Source: Polaromonas sp. (GTDB lineage: Bacteria; Pseudomonadota; Gammaproteobacteria; Burkholderiales; Burkholderiaceae_C). From it: 64,000 bases of DNA. Made by a program: the position numbers and the translations under genes. The DNA is taken from contig NZ_JAUYEY010000055.1 in the NCBI RefSeq assembly GCF_030689685.1, positions 1 through 64,000 of the forward strand. Direction: 5' to 3'. The notes beneath the pieces are model-generated. The model did no database searches, was not told where the DNA came from, and saw only the letters and a list, made by a program, of their open reading frames with translations. Shown here piece after piece: positions 9,925-18,077 of the stretch; the stretch's first letter is position 1, and every line of letters begins with the position of its first letter.

Positions 9925-10328
9925 CAGCGCACCAGGGCCAGTGTCAAGCCGACCACGGCAGTGACAGCCACCAGCGCCGTGATGGCGGCCAGTGCCAGCA
10001 GCCGCATCCGGTTGACCTCGGCGCGCCGGATCAGCTGGGTGTTTTGCTCGGCCAGCGCTTCGATCAGTTCGGACGATGCGAGCATCTGCTCGTGCAGGTC
10101 CTGGGTGGCGCTTTCCAGCGCCAGCACATGGGCTTGCAGCGCGGCGATGGCCTGGCCTTCTGGTGTCAGCTGCACGCCGGTGGCGGTGTCTGCGATTGGG
10201 GCTGGCGGCGGCGCTTTTTTGCCGACGGTATTCCAGAGTTTTTTGGCGCCGTCGGCGACCTTGGGCGCGTTTTTGATCACGTCCGACCAGGGAACCATCT
10301 GCAACACCGCCAGCCAGCCAATCGCCAT
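9924..10328 (-). CDS. Small membrane-anchored coiled-coil protein of unknown function
   Basis: 134 residues from MAIGWLAVLQMVPW. The N-terminus has a short hydrophobic stretch. Then comes an Ala/Pro/Lys region, a probable coiled coil (about residues 57-108, AIAALQAHVLALESATQDLHEQ onward) and one C-terminal membrane helix (LLALAAITALVAVTAVVGLTLAL). Start chosen at 10328 because AAGAGGTGG lies just upstream; the ORF extension to 10367 lacks an RBS. Translationally coupled by a 4-nt ATGA overlap to the acetyltransferase. I do not recognise the family; a membrane tether or phasin-like helper are possibilities without direct support. Confidence 0.6.
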   Translation of the reverse strand: MAIGWLAVLQMVPWSDVIKNAPKVADGAKKLWNTVGKKAPPPAPIADTATGVQLTPEGQAIAALQAHVLALESATQDLHEQMLASSELIEALAEQNTQLIRRAEVNRMRLLALAAITALVAVTAVVGLTLALVR

Positions 10329-10454
10329 AAACCACCTCTTGTGAAATGTGGCGCCGGTGATTGTCATCGCCGCCCGCCCGCAGGGGCGTCACCAGTTTAC
10401 TTGCCCGGATCACTGCGCCGGCAGCATCCGCAGCGCCGCAGGCAGGGTCTTGTC

Positions 10455-11522
10455 TCAGGCACTGGTGGATGCCAGCGTTTTTAACGGGCGCTCCTCGCGC
10501 CCGCCCGGATGCCGGGCAAACCGTGCCGGGTCGCTTCCGTGTACCGGCGCCTCGCTGTCAAACAACCAGCCGCCGAACTGGGTGCGCCGGTAGTCGGCCA
10601 TGGCTTGCGCGATCTCGGCCTGTGTGTTCATCACGAAAGGGCCGTACTGCGCCACTGGTTCGGCAATCGGTTTGCCCTGCAGCAGCAAAAATTCGCCTTC
10701 GGCATCGCCGTTGACCAGCTCCACAGCAACATCGGCGCGTATCTCGATGGCCGACGGGCTGCTGATGTCCTGGCCGGCAATGTTTACCGAACTGCCCTTG
10801 AAGAAATAGAGCTGGCGGCGCGTGGCGGCGCCTGCTGCGGCCGGCAAGGACCAGCGCGCGCCAGGCGCCATGCGGATGGTCCAGATCGCCACGTCGGCAT
10901 CCGCCTGCGCGGCCCAGGAGTCGGGCGGTGGCGCGAGTGGGGTCGCAGGCGCATCTGCGTCCTGTAGCCGACCGGCAATCACCGCGATATCGGTGGTGCG
11001 CCCTTCATCATCCGTGGCGGTCACGCGCGGAATATCCTGCGACCAGAACATCGTGAAGTGCGGATCGCTCATCTTGGCTGCCGCCGGCAGGTTCAGCCAG
11101 ATCTGGAACAGCTCCAGCGGGTTGTCATTTTTCTCGTCGAGCAGCGGAAACATCTCGGCGTGCACGATGCCTTTGCCGGCAGTCAGCCATTGCACATCGC
11201 CGCGGCCAAAACGGGCGGTGGCGCCCAGTGAGTCGGAGTGGTCAATCAGCCCCTTGCGCACAATGGTGACGGTTTCGAAACCGCGGTGCGGGTGCGGCGG
11301 AAAGCCGGGCACTTTTTCACCGTGGTACATGCTCCAGCCGTCCTTGCGGCTGAAGTCCTGGCCGATGGTGCGACCGGTCAGCGCTGCCGCCGGTCCCATC
11401 TGTGCGTTGCCTGCGGGGTAGGCGTCGTCGTGGTAGGCGCAGAACAAAAACGGGTCTATGGTTTCCCAGGGGGACCCCAGCGCCTTGACCTGAAGAATGG
11501 GGCTTGTGGAGACGGTGGACAT
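10455..11522 (-). CDS. Pirin family protein
   Basis: 355 residues from MSTVSTSPILQVKALG. The cupin-type pirin N-domain has its metal ligands in PPHPHRGFETVTIVRKG and GKGIVHAEMF. The pirin C-terminal domain includes YFFKGSSVNIAG, FLLLQGKPIAEPVAQYGPFVMNT and the usual end DPARFARHPGGREERP. Bacterial pirins have been reported as quercetinases or as regulators; the role here is open. The start at 11522 is preferred over 11603 because the extra 27 residues are not pirin-like. Confidence 0.9.
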   Translation of the reverse strand: MSTVSTSPILQVKALGSPWETIDPFLFCAYHDDAYPAGNAQMGPAAALTGRTIGQDFSRKDGWSMYHGEKVPGFPPHPHRGFETVTIVRKGLIDHSDSLGATARFGRGDVQWLTAGKGIVHAEMFPLLDEKNDNPLELFQIWLNLPAAAKMSDPHFTMFWSQDIPRVTATDDEGRTTDIAVIAGRLQDADAPATPLAPPPDSWAAQADADVAIWTIRMAPGARWSLPAAAGAATRRQLYFFKGSSVNIAGQDISSPSAIEIRADVAVELVNGDAEGEFLLLQGKPIAEPVAQYGPFVMNTQAEIAQAMADYRRTQFGGWLFDSEAPVHGSDPARFARHPGGREERPLKTLASTSA

Positions 11523-11830
11523 GGTGGTCTTTCTCGCGTGAAGCAGTGGCGGAGACGGCGGATCGGTTTGGGTGAGGTCAAGCCACAGACTTGAAGCCTG
11601 CAAGCATGGGTTTCAAGGGCCTTCCCTCGCTTGCGGGGCCAGGCCGACCCGCCGATTCGGGACGTGGACTGGTGCGGGCGTCCTACAGTGGTGCATTAAC
11701 GCAGGGGCTAAGTTCAAGCCTCGTCCTTTGTATCTACCCAGAAATAATTTTAGGCAGTTCATGGTCGAGGCAGGGAAAACTGTCTGCGCACACACCCGCG
11801 CGCATTTTCCGCACACTCTAAAGGACTTTT
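11523..11830. other. 308-nt divergent intergenic region, pirin / collagen-like lipoprotein
   Basis: Contains both 5' ends. AAAGGA immediately precedes the + strand ATG (11831). No palindrome, repeat or convincing -35/-10 pair was seen; short open frames here show no family character. Confidence 0.5.
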
Positions 11831-12175
11831 ATGAAATACACCCTACTGCTGGCCGCTTTGGTGGCCACCCTGGGCCTGACCGCCTGCGAACGCACCGTGG
11901 TGACACCCACTCCGGCTGTTGTGACGGTTCCAGGCCCCGCCGGTCCTGCCGGCGCAACCGGCTCCACAGGTTCTACCGGATCCACCGGTTACACAGGCGC
12001 TACCGGTTCCACTGGCTCGACGGGCGCAACCGGCCCTAGCGGCGGCGCCACGGGCGCTACCGGTGCCACAGGTGCCACGGGTTCGACCGGTGCTACGGGC
12101 TCGACTGGCTCGACCGGTGCCACTGGCGCCAAAGGTACGACCGGCGACACCGTGATCCTCGTTCCGCAAAAGTAA
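11831..12175 (+). CDS. Collagen-like (Gly-X-Y repeat) lipoprotein
   Basis: 114 residues. A lipoprotein signal peptide ends in LTAC (lipidation at Cys19). A short Thr/Pro/Val linker follows. Then come about 24 Gly-X-Y triplets (residues ~36-107, chiefly GAT, GST and GPA) with one extra Gly that breaks the register half way, and a short tail DTVILVPQK. Gly-X-Y tracts of this length can form collagen-like triple helices, so a trimeric rod anchored in the membrane is plausible. RBS AAAGGA is at good spacing. Followed by a bidirectional terminator. The repetitive coding DNA is prone to length change by slippage. Function unknown. Confidence 0.8.
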   Translation: MKYTLLLAALVATLGLTACERTVVTPTPAVVTVPGPAGPAGATGSTGSTGSTGYTGATGSTGSTGATGPSGGATGATGATGATGSTGATGSTGSTGATGAKGTTGDTVILVPQK

Positions 12176-12224
12176 GCGGAGAGCAGGCCTGCCGCTGCTG
12201 TTGTCCAGCACTTGCAGCCCTCTC

Positions 12225-12261
12225 AAAAAAGCGCCAGCCACGGACGTGACTGGCGCTTTTT
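12225..12261. terminator. Bidirectional intrinsic terminator
   Basis: AAAAAGCGCCAG (12225-12236 region), 12-nt loop, then CTGGCGCTTTTT. It serves the collagen-like gene on + and the ABC permease gene on -, which converge here. Confidence 0.9.
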
Positions 12262-12279
12262 CTTTGGGTGCGCAGGTTT

Positions 12280-13041
12280 TCAGGCCTTGAGCTTCCAGCC
12301 AGTGCGGAAAATCCACCACACTGCGGTCAGGCACAGCGCCAGAAAACCCAGGATGGCCGCCACGCTGATACCCACGTTGACATCGGCCACGTCGTAAAAG
12401 CTCCAGCGAAAGCCACTGATCAAGTACACCACCGGGTTGAACAGCGCAATTTTTTGCCACACCGGCGGCAGCATGTTGATCGAATAAAACGCCCCACCCA
12501 GAAAGGTCAGCGGCGTCACCACCATCAGCGGGACAATCTGCAGCTTCTGAAAGTTGTCGGCCCAGAGTCCGATGATGAAACCGAACAGACTGAAGGTGAT
12601 GGCCGTGAGCAGCAGAAAACACAACATCCAGAACGGGTGCGCAATGCTGTAGGGCACAAACAGCCGCGCCGTCGCCAGGATCAACAGCCCCAGCAACACC
12701 GACTTGCTGGCCGCCGCGCCGACATAACCCATGACCACCTCCATGGCCGAAACCGGCGCCGACAGCAGCTCGTAAATCGTGCCCGACCACTTGGGCATGT
12801 AGATGCCGAAAGCCGCATTCGAGATGCTTTCGTTGAGCAGCGCCAGCATGATCAGGCCCGGGATGATGAAAGCCCCATAGCCAATGCCGTCAATATCGCC
12901 CATGCGCGAGCCGATGGCCGCACCAAACACCACAAAATACAGCGAGGTAGACAGCACCGGCGAGGCAATCGACTGCGTCAACGTGCGAAAGGTGCGCGCC
13001 ATTTCAAAGCGGTAAATCGCGCGGATCGCGTGCCAGTTCAT
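12280..13041 (-). CDS. ABC-2 type transporter permease (YadH-like)
   Basis: 253 residues with six predicted membrane helices and the ABC-2 membrane domain pattern ([27 protein letters not shown] at the N-terminus, [32 protein letters not shown] near the C-terminus). It resembles E. coli YadH, an exporter permease of unknown substrate. It starts inside the stop of the ATPase gene (4-nt overlap), so the two form one exporter unit and presumably act as a dimer of each in the inner membrane. Confidence 0.88.
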   Translation of the reverse strand: MNWHAIRAIYRFEMARTFRTLTQSIASPVLSTSLYFVVFGAAIGSRMGDIDGIGYGAFIIPGLIMLALLNESISNAAFGIYMPKWSGTIYELLSAPVSAMEVVMGYVGAAASKSVLLGLLILATARLFVPYSIAHPFWMLCFLLLTAITFSLFGFIIGLWADNFQKLQIVPLMVVTPLTFLGGAFYSINMLPPVWQKIALFNPVVYLISGFRWSFYDVADVNVGISVAAILGFLALCLTAVWWIFRTGWKLKA

Positions 13042-13988
13042 GCGGCCTCCAGGGCTTGCGCCGGTTTGCCCGAATGCACGAGGCTGACAAAAATTTCTTC
13101 CAGCGAGCTTTCGCTCGAGTGCAGATCCTTGAAGTCGATGCCCTGCGCCGCCAGCTGTTTGAGCAGGTCCGCAATGCCGGTTTCCTCCTGCTGCGTGTCA
13201 AAGGTGTAGACCAGTGCCTGGCCGCCCTCGGTCAGCTCTAGCGGCAGCCCGGCCAGCGCGTCCGGCAGGCGCGCCAGCGGCGCGCGCAGGTTCAGTGTCA
13301 ACTGCTTCTTGCCCAGCTTGCGCATCAACACCGCCTTGTCTTCCACCACGATCAGCTCGCCCTTGTTGATGACACCAATGCGGTCGGCCATTTCTTCGGC
13401 CTCCTCGATGTAGTGCGTGGTCAGGATGATGGTCACACCGCTGTCCTGCAGGCGGCGCACCATTTGCCACATGCCCTGGCGCAGTTCGACGTCCACCCCG
13501 GCGGTCGGCTCGTCCAGAAAAAGAATCTGCGGCTCGTGCGACAGCGCCTTGGCAATCAGCACCCGGCGCTTCATGCCGCCCGACAGCGTCATGATCTTGC
13601 TGTCTTTCTTGTCCCACAGCGACAGGTCGCGCAACACCTTTTCAATGTGCGCCGGATTCGGCGGCTTGCCAAACAGGCCGCGGCTGAAGCTCACGGTGGA
13701 CCAGACGGTTTCAAACGCATCGGTGGACAGCTCCTGCGGTACCAGGCCGATCTTGGCGCGCGCCGCACGGTAGTCGCGCACGATGTCGTGTCCGTCGGCC
13801 ATGACGCGGCCCGAGCTGGGCCGGACGATGCCGCAGACGATGTTGATCAGCGTGGTTTTGCCGGCGCCGTTGGGGCCCAAGAGCGCGAAAATCTCGCCGC
13901 GCTGGATGTCCAGGTCCACCGACTTGAGGGCCTGGAAGCCCGAGGCATAAACCTTGCTGAGCTGATTGATGGAAATAATGGCTGGCAC
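13038..13988 (-). CDS. ABC transporter ATP-binding protein (YadG-like)
   Basis: 316 residues. Walker A is [11 protein letters not shown], the signature [11 protein letters not shown], Walker [13 protein letters not shown] and the switch His TTHYIEE. The ~90-residue C-terminal extension is common in ABC-2 exporter ATPases. I place the start at a GTG at 13988 ([14 protein letters not shown]) preceded by TGAGG. The apparent extension to 14048 is encoded by a dispersed repeat and is unlikely to be translated. Partner permease overlaps by 4 nt downstream. Confidence 0.88.
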   Translation of the reverse strand: MPAIISINQLSKVYASGFQALKSVDLDIQRGEIFALLGPNGAGKTTLINIVCGIVRPSSGRVMADGHDIVRDYRAARAKIGLVPQELSTDAFETVWSTVSFSRGLFGKPPNPAHIEKVLRDLSLWDKKDSKIMTLSGGMKRRVLIAKALSHEPQILFLDEPTAGVDVELRQGMWQMVRRLQDSGVTIILTTHYIEEAEEMADRIGVINKGELIVVEDKAVLMRKLGKKQLTLNLRAPLARLPDALAGLPLELTEGGQALVYTFDTQQEETGIADLLKQLAAQGIDFKDLHSSESSLEEIFVSLVHSGKPAQALEAA

Positions 13989-14000
13989 GGCGGCCTCATG

Positions 14001-14060
14001 GTCAAAAAGGCGTCTGGCCCATAGGTTGCGGGCGCCTTTAGCTATCAAAGTAGGAGCACC
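14001..14060 (+). repeat. Dispersed polar repeat, copy 2
   Basis: Contains TCTGGCCCATAGGTTGCGGGC and AGCTATCAAAGTAGGAGC; the GCAAGC part is altered. Lies directly upstream of the ABC ATPase gene, whose open frame runs into it. Pairs with copy 3 around a gene remnant. Confidence 0.7.
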
Positions 14061-14081
14061 TGAAGGCCGCCGGGGCCGCAG

Positions 14082-14183
14082 CTACTTCACGCGCCGGTAA
14101 GTCGCCGTCACGAAGCGTTTCCAGGTGCCGTCGGCTTGTAGGATTTGTGAGTGTAGCGTCCGCTCGTCTTTGCTGTTGATGGT
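14082..14183 (-). pseudogene. C-terminal remnant of a lost gene
   Basis: On the minus strand an open stretch of 33 codons ends in a natural stop. It reads TINSKDERTLHSQILQ, then ADGTWKRFVTATYRRVK, and begins immediately after an in-frame TAA with no start codon or RBS. It looks like the intact end of a small protein (the RSQ..ADG.W..F..A.YRR pattern recalls lipocalin/DUF1579-like proteins, weakly). It is bounded on both sides by repeat copies, which fits a deletion between repeats. Confidence 0.45.
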
Positions 14184-14246
14184 TTATGCAAAATCGGGCA
14201 TCAGCCCATGCAGGCCGTGGGCTAGTAGCTATTAAATCAGGAGCAT
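14184..14246 (+). repeat. Dispersed polar repeat, copy 3
   Basis: TTATGCAAAATCGGGCATCA, GCCCATGCAGG, GTAGCTATTAAATCAGGAGC. It abuts the gene remnant and lies just after the stop of the DUF1439-like gene. Confidence 0.75.
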
Positions 14247-14267
14247 CGGGTCCGGGAGAGCCTTTTT

Positions 14268-14822
14268 TCACAGCGTCTTTTTGGGCACAAACCCAATCAC
14301 CAACCCGCGGGCCGTGACGGTGATGGCGCCAGGCTCCATGCCCAGGCCGTCGGCGAGCATCAGGTCCTTGGGCTGTAGCTTGTGCAGCACCACTTCGAGC
14401 AAGGACTGCTCGGCCAGCGACGGGCCGTAGGCCTGCAGCAGCGCGGCGGGCCCCGGCGGCAGGCCGGACAGGCTCAGCGTGTTCACCTTCAGTTTGTGCG
14501 CGCGTATCGACTGGTCGCTGGCTTCGTAACGCAGCGCAAAGTCCACGTCGAAGTTGCCGGTGCCGCTGCGTGACAGCGCCGGGCCGGCGGCATCGACCAC
14601 CATCACGGTGCCCAACCGGTTCTGCTCGGGCAGCAGGCGCAGGCGCGGTGGCTGCAGCGTCAGCTCCAGCAGCCCGCCCACCGGGTAACGCATCGGAAAC
14701 TTCTCGGCCACCGCCTGCTGCAGTTGCGCGCTGGTCACGGTGTAGCTCGGCTGTGCGTGCACCGATGCTGCGGCCAACACAAGTGCGGTCGGGAGTGACA
14801 ACAGCCACTGTCTGCGTTTCAT
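14268..14822 (-). CDS. Secreted DUF1439-like protein
   Basis: 184 residues from MKRRQWLLSLPTALVLAAASVHAQ, a clean Sec signal peptide with cleavage after AHA-like VHA. The mature part has the DUF1439 look: TVTSAQLQQAVAEKFPMRYPVGG, alternating beta strands and a conserved end MEPGAITVTARGLVIGFVPKKT. Function unknown; members are periplasmic or outer-membrane-associated. Start 14822 was chosen over 14870 because the signal peptide begins there. Confidence 0.75.
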   Translation of the reverse strand: MKRRQWLLSLPTALVLAAASVHAQPSYTVTSAQLQQAVAEKFPMRYPVGGLLELTLQPPRLRLLPEQNRLGTVMVVDAAGPALSRSGTGNFDVDFALRYEASDQSIRAHKLKVNTLSLSGLPPGPAALLQAYGPSLAEQSLLEVVLHKLQPKDLMLADGLGMEPGAITVTARGLVIGFVPKKTL

Positions 14823-15031
14823 GGGTTTCCTTCCAAGGAACAAGTGTGTCAGACGATAACTGTGCCTCATCGTTCCCTGCGCGTCTGTGCGGTTTCTTCC
14901 CGGATGCGCGCTAGCCCACAGCTAGTAACGCAAAGACATCTGCCGCGCACATGACTACACATGGGCATTACCATCGCGCCGCTTAATGAACTCATGCGGC
15001 TGCATTTGGCCGTCCACGCGGGAGACACGCC

Positions 15032-15297
15032 ATGACGATCAAGACAACCTGCTGCTGATTACCGCCGCAGGCCTGACGGGTTGCGCCGTCTACCCCGCCA
15101 CGCCTTACGGCGAGGTCTATGAGCCGGCCCCTGTTTATGTGGCGCCGGCGCCGGTGCTCATCGGCGGGGCGATGCACTTCGGTCACCAGCGCGGCTACAG
15201 CCGACCGCCTGAGCATCCCCACGGGCACCATTCGCATCTGCGTCCGCATGCGCCACCGCGTCCGCACCTGCACAGGCCGGGTCGCCATCACCACTGA
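15032..15297 (+). pseudogene. Frameshifted His-rich small lipoprotein
   Basis: The ATG at 15032 follows GGGAGA and encodes MTIKTT, but that frame stops at 15056. The adjacent frame, entered at about 15049, continues LLLITAAGLTGCAVYPATPYG, a textbook lipoprotein signal with lipobox LTGC. It runs 83 codons to a stop at 15297. One missing base near 15047-15050 would restore a single ORF. The mature part is Pro/Tyr-rich and then very His-rich (HPHGHHSH, ending RHHH), suggesting metal binding. Either a recent frameshift, a sequencing error, or initiation at 14986 giving an odd N-terminus. Confidence 0.65.
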
Positions 15298-15434
15298 GTG
15301 CAAACCGCATGTAAAGCCGGTGTGCAAGGTGCAACGGTGTGTGAGCAAGGTCAACAGCGCACCCGGCTGCTCCGTTGAACACTTGGCCATGTGACATCAA
15401 CCTGATGGACACAAACCGTTTTCAAAGGACTTCC

Positions 15435-15932
15435 ATGAACAAATTACTCGCCGCCCTGATGACCACCTTGATCGCCGGCGCCGCATTTGCGCAAACCCCA
15501 GCACCGGTTGCGCCTGCCGTGCCTGCCACGCCTGCCGTGGTCAGGGCCGAGGCCAAAGCCGAGAAGTCCGTCGCTGCCGCTGTGAAAAGCGAAGCCAAGG
15601 TCGATGCCAAGGCCGACACCAAGGTTGAAAAGGCAGAAGCCAGCGCCGCCGAAAAGAAATCCAAGGCCCTGACCAAATCTGCCACCACCAAAGCCAAGGC
15701 CGACGCAAAAGTCGTCAAGGCCGATGCTGAAGACAAGACCAGCGCCATGGCCAAAGCGGAAAAAACCGATGCCAAGGCCGACCTCAAAGCCGACAAGGCT
15801 GTGATCAAGGCCGATACCAAGGTCGACACCGTGCGCATCAAGGCCGCCGCTGACAAAGCCACCGCCAGCGCGGAAACCACTGGCGTCAAGGCAGAAGCCA
15901 AGGCCGACGTGAAAGCCGCCGGCAGCAAGTAA
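15435..15932 (+). CDS. Ala/Lys/Asp-rich secreted low-complexity protein
   Basis: 165 residues. A signal peptide (MNKLLAALMTTLIAGAAFAQ) precedes ~145 residues made almost only of Ala, Lys, Asp, Glu, Val and Thr in loosely repeated units (AEAKAEK, KADAKVVKADAEDK, KADLKADKAVIKADTKVD). Helical, without cysteines or recognisable domains; composition recalls histone H1-like tails but the signal peptide points to the periplasm. RBS AAAGGA. A terminator follows at 15976. Similar Ala/Lys-rich exported proteins occur in Burkholderiales; no function is known to me. Confidence 0.75.
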   Translation: MNKLLAALMTTLIAGAAFAQTPAPVAPAVPATPAVVRAEAKAEKSVAAAVKSEAKVDAKADTKVEKAEASAAEKKSKALTKSATTKAKADAKVVKADAEDKTSAMAKAEKTDAKADLKADKAVIKADTKVDTVRIKAAADKATASAETTGVKAEAKADVKAAGSK

Positions 15933-15975
15933 ATGCTCCAAGGGGGTTACAGGCTCATCCTGTGACACCTTTTGA

Positions 15976-16002
15976 AAGACAGGCCAAGGCCTGTCTTTTT
16001 TT
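15976..16002 (+). terminator. Intrinsic terminator after the Ala/Lys-rich gene
   Basis: AAGACAGGCC, loop AA, GGCCTGTCTT followed by a T-run: a 10-bp perfect stem plus U-tract, 44 nt after the stop. Confidence 0.92.
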
Positions 16003-16043
16003 GTGCGCCCATGGCTGCGCCGCAACTCCTGTATGGTCGGCGC

Positions 16044-16493
16044 ATGCGAATCTTTTTCACCCTTGTGCTGTTCACCACTGCCACCTTGGCTGGCGCGCAG
16101 ACAGCAACATCCAGCAACCCGCAAGACGCGCTGGCCCTGGCGGTGCGCTCGCAAGCCGTGCTCAATGAATACGTGATCGGCGCCATCGAGCCCGAGGCCA
16201 TGAAGTACGCCCAGCGTTTGCGTCTGACCCAGGCCGCGTTGGATGGGCAGCGAAAGCAGTGGCCCACCGTGCGCACCGGGCCCGATCCTTGGGACAGTTA
16301 TCGCGCCTGCAAAAATGCGCTTGAAAAAGCGTCTGATGTGGCCGGGCTCTCGGCAATGAAGGCCGTCAGCACGCTGGACAACAAGGTCTTCCATGCCGAG
16401 AAAACCAAACTGCAGCAACTTCGGGTTGACTGCACGCGTCAGATCAGCAGCGGCACTGGCGGTAGCAAGGGCAGCGCCGCCGCGCAGAAGTAG
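16044..16493 (+). CDS. Secreted protein of unknown function
   Basis: 149 residues from MRIFFTLVLFTTATLAGAQ (Sec signal, cleavage after AGA). The mature part is helical with two cysteines (YRACKNALEK and LRVDCTRQ) that could form a disulfide, and ends in a Gly/Ser/Ala/Lys tail. The longer frame from 15972 begins inside the preceding terminator and was rejected. No family recognised. Confidence 0.6.
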   Translation: MRIFFTLVLFTTATLAGAQTATSSNPQDALALAVRSQAVLNEYVIGAIEPEAMKYAQRLRLTQAALDGQRKQWPTVRTGPDPWDSYRACKNALEKASDVAGLSAMKAVSTLDNKVFHAEKTKLQQLRVDCTRQISSGTGGSKGSAAAQK

Positions 16494-16504
16494 GCAACGC
16501 TTCC

Positions 16505-16756
16505 TCAGCGCCCCACCACCGACCAGCCCGCCTTGAGGTTGGCCTTGTCGTTCTCGTACTCCCACGCGGTGCCGCAGCGGTCGCACCGGTACTTGGTGAC
16601 GGTGACCAGCGCCCCGCCGCGCCGCTCTTGCCGGTTGTTGCCCTGCACCAGCTCCGGGTGGCCGGGCGCCTTGCGCCAGTTGCGCTGGATGCCGGCGCAG
16701 GAGTCGCACAGCGCCATTTTTTTCAGTTCGCTCTGGCGGTTGATGTCGTCGGTCAT
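16505..16756 (-). CDS. Small zinc-ribbon-like protein
   Basis: 83 residues from MTDDINRQSELKKMALC. Two CxxC knuckles, CDSC and CDRC, about 40 residues apart, with a basic segment between (RQERRGGALVTVTKYR), fit a four-cysteine zinc ribbon. The C-terminus contains GTAWEYENDKANLKAGW. RBS-like GAGCACC precedes the start weakly. Function unknown; nucleic-acid binding is plausible for this fold. Confidence 0.6.
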   Translation of the reverse strand: MTDDINRQSELKKMALCDSCAGIQRNWRKAPGHPELVQGNNRQERRGGALVTVTKYRCDRCGTAWEYENDKANLKAGWSVVGR

Positions 16757-16850
16757 GGTGGTGCTCTTGGTGTGGGGTGACGCGGGCCCGCTACGGGCTG
16801 GGCGTGATGGCCTCCATTGTCGCGCCTTGGGGGTTTGGCTCAAAGTTTGG

Positions 16851-16910
16851 AGCCAAATCAACCCCCAGCCCATACCCGGCAAGCGCTAGCAGCTATCAAA
16901 ACAGGAGTGT
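16851..16910 (+). repeat. Dispersed polar repeat, copy 4
   Basis: AGCCAAATCAACCCCCAGCC, CATACCCGGCAAGCG, TAGCAGCTATCAAAACAGGAG. On the minus strand its distal part carries the last codons and the stop of the DTW-domain gene. Confidence 0.85.
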
Positions 16911-17659
16911 TGCGAGTGTGCCAATGCACGCAGCCGCTGGTGCGCCGCGTCGTCCCCGTCCACCGGCAACTGCTGCTTGGCCCGCAGGTAGTGGTCGGTG
17001 AACACGTCGAGGTAAGCGGCCAGCGTCTCGGCCGCGTGTACCTCACCAGCCAGCGCCAGGCACAAGGCCGCCACTTCCGAGGTGCAGAAGTGCGCATCGC
17101 GCTGCGAGCGGCGCAGCTTGTAGCTGGAGAGCTGCTCACTCTGCAGGCTCAGCACCGGCAGCTTGTCGAGGTAGGGGCTTTTGCGAAACATCTTGCGCGC
17201 CTCAGGCCAGGTCGCATCGAGCAGCACAAACAGCGGGCGTTTTCCAGTGTTGGTCTCCAGGGGCTGCACGTCGCTGACCACCCGCTCAGCGTCGACAAAC
17301 TCACCGGGAAAGACCAGGTAAGGCTGCCACTGCGGGTCCGCCAGCAGCGCCAGCAGCGCAGGGTCCACCTCGGTGCGCGCCCAGCCAAAAGCAAAAGTGT
17401 CGGCCACCACCTCGGCCACCACCCAGCCCGTGTTGCTGGGCTTGAGCGGCTCGATGTCGGCCATGAGCAGGCACACGCCTGCACGCACAGGCAGCAGCGG
17501 GCGCAAGGCACAGAGGCAATGGCTGGGCACAAGACGGCAACCGGCACAGCGCTCGCCGCGCGGGCCGCCACGGGCCAGAAAAGGCTTGGAGCTGCGTGCC
17601 AGGCGGGCGCTGCGCAGGCGGCTGACGGCGTGAGGGCCTGAAGGCGAGGGCATGTTCAT
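16886..17659 (-). CDS. DTW-domain tRNA-uridine aminocarboxypropyltransferase
   Basis: 257 residues from MNMPSPSGPHAVSRLR. Cysteines in GERCAGCRLVPSHCLCAL form the N-terminal zinc site; the family motif DATWPEARKM is near residue 160, and LSSYKLRRSQRDAHFCTSEVAAL follows. Homologues (TapT/YfiP) transfer the 3-amino-3-carboxypropyl group of SAM to a tRNA uridine (acp3U47). The last seven residues, HSCFDSC, and the stop codon are encoded by a dispersed repeat, so the native C-terminus has been replaced or extended. The long N-terminal open extension to 17983 overlaps the VOC gene in another frame and is rejected. Confidence 0.85.
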   Translation of the reverse strand: MNMPSPSGPHAVSRLRSARLARSSKPFLARGGPRGERCAGCRLVPSHCLCALRPLLPVRAGVCLLMADIEPLKPSNTGWVVAEVVADTFAFGWARTEVDPALLALLADPQWQPYLVFPGEFVDAERVVSDVQPLETNTGKRPLFVLLDATWPEARKMFRKSPYLDKLPVLSLQSEQLSSYKLRRSQRDAHFCTSEVAALCLALAGEVHAAETLAAYLDVFTDHYLRAKQQLPVDGDDAAHQRLRALAHSQHSCFDSC

Positions 17660-17696
17660 TCGACGGCCGTGTGGCCCGCCCGCGCGGTGTAGCGGA

Positions 17697-18077
17697 TCAG
17701 GCGGCAGGCCGGTGCAGCACACACAGCTTGTTGCCGTCCGGGTCGCGCAGGTAGGCCAGGTAGAGCTTGCCCACAGCGCCATCGCGAAAGCCCGGTGGTT
17801 CTTCACAGGTGGTGCCGCCGCTGTTGATGCCTGCCGCATGCCAGGCGTCCGCCTGCTCCGGCGACTCCGCCTTGAACCCGATCGTGCTGCCATTGCCATG
17901 GCAGGCCGGCTCGCCATTGATGGCCGTGCTGATCGCGAAGGTGCCCGTCTTGCTGCGGTAGAAGTACCTGTTCTTGTTGGCAACGCCGGGAGCGATGCCC
18001 AGCGTGCCCAGCAGCGCGTCGTAAAAATTCTTTGAGGCTTCGAGGTCGTTGACGCCGACCATGATGTGACTGAACAT
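17697..18077 (-). CDS. VOC-family (glyoxalase/bleomycin-resistance fold) protein
   Basis: 126 residues: MFSHIMVGVNDLEASKNFYDALL at the start (metal His at position 4), then a beta-alpha-beta-beta-beta unit ending LYLAYLRDPDGNKLCVLH. In many VOC enzymes the residue two after the DPDGN-K/L motif is a metal-binding Glu; here it is Cys, so catalytic metal binding is uncertain. Substrate unknown. Transcribed towards the DTW gene, 37 nt away. Confidence 0.85.
   Translation of the reverse strand: MFSHIMVGVNDLEASKNFYDALLGTLGIAPGVANKNRYFYRSKTGTFAISTAINGEPACHGNGSTIGFKAESPEQADAWHAAGINSGGTTCEEPPGFRDGAVGKLYLAYLRDPDGNKLCVLHRPAA

Noticed and set aside
10414-11830. Start of pirin at 11603 and small + frames in its upstream region
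   Set aside because: The extra N-terminal residues are not pirin-like, and the small frames lack RBS and family character.
12030-12140. Tandem GGTGCCAC/GGTTCGAC-like DNA repeats suggesting a satellite or CRISPR
   Set aside because: They are the codons of the Gly-X-Y collagen-like tract, with no spacers.
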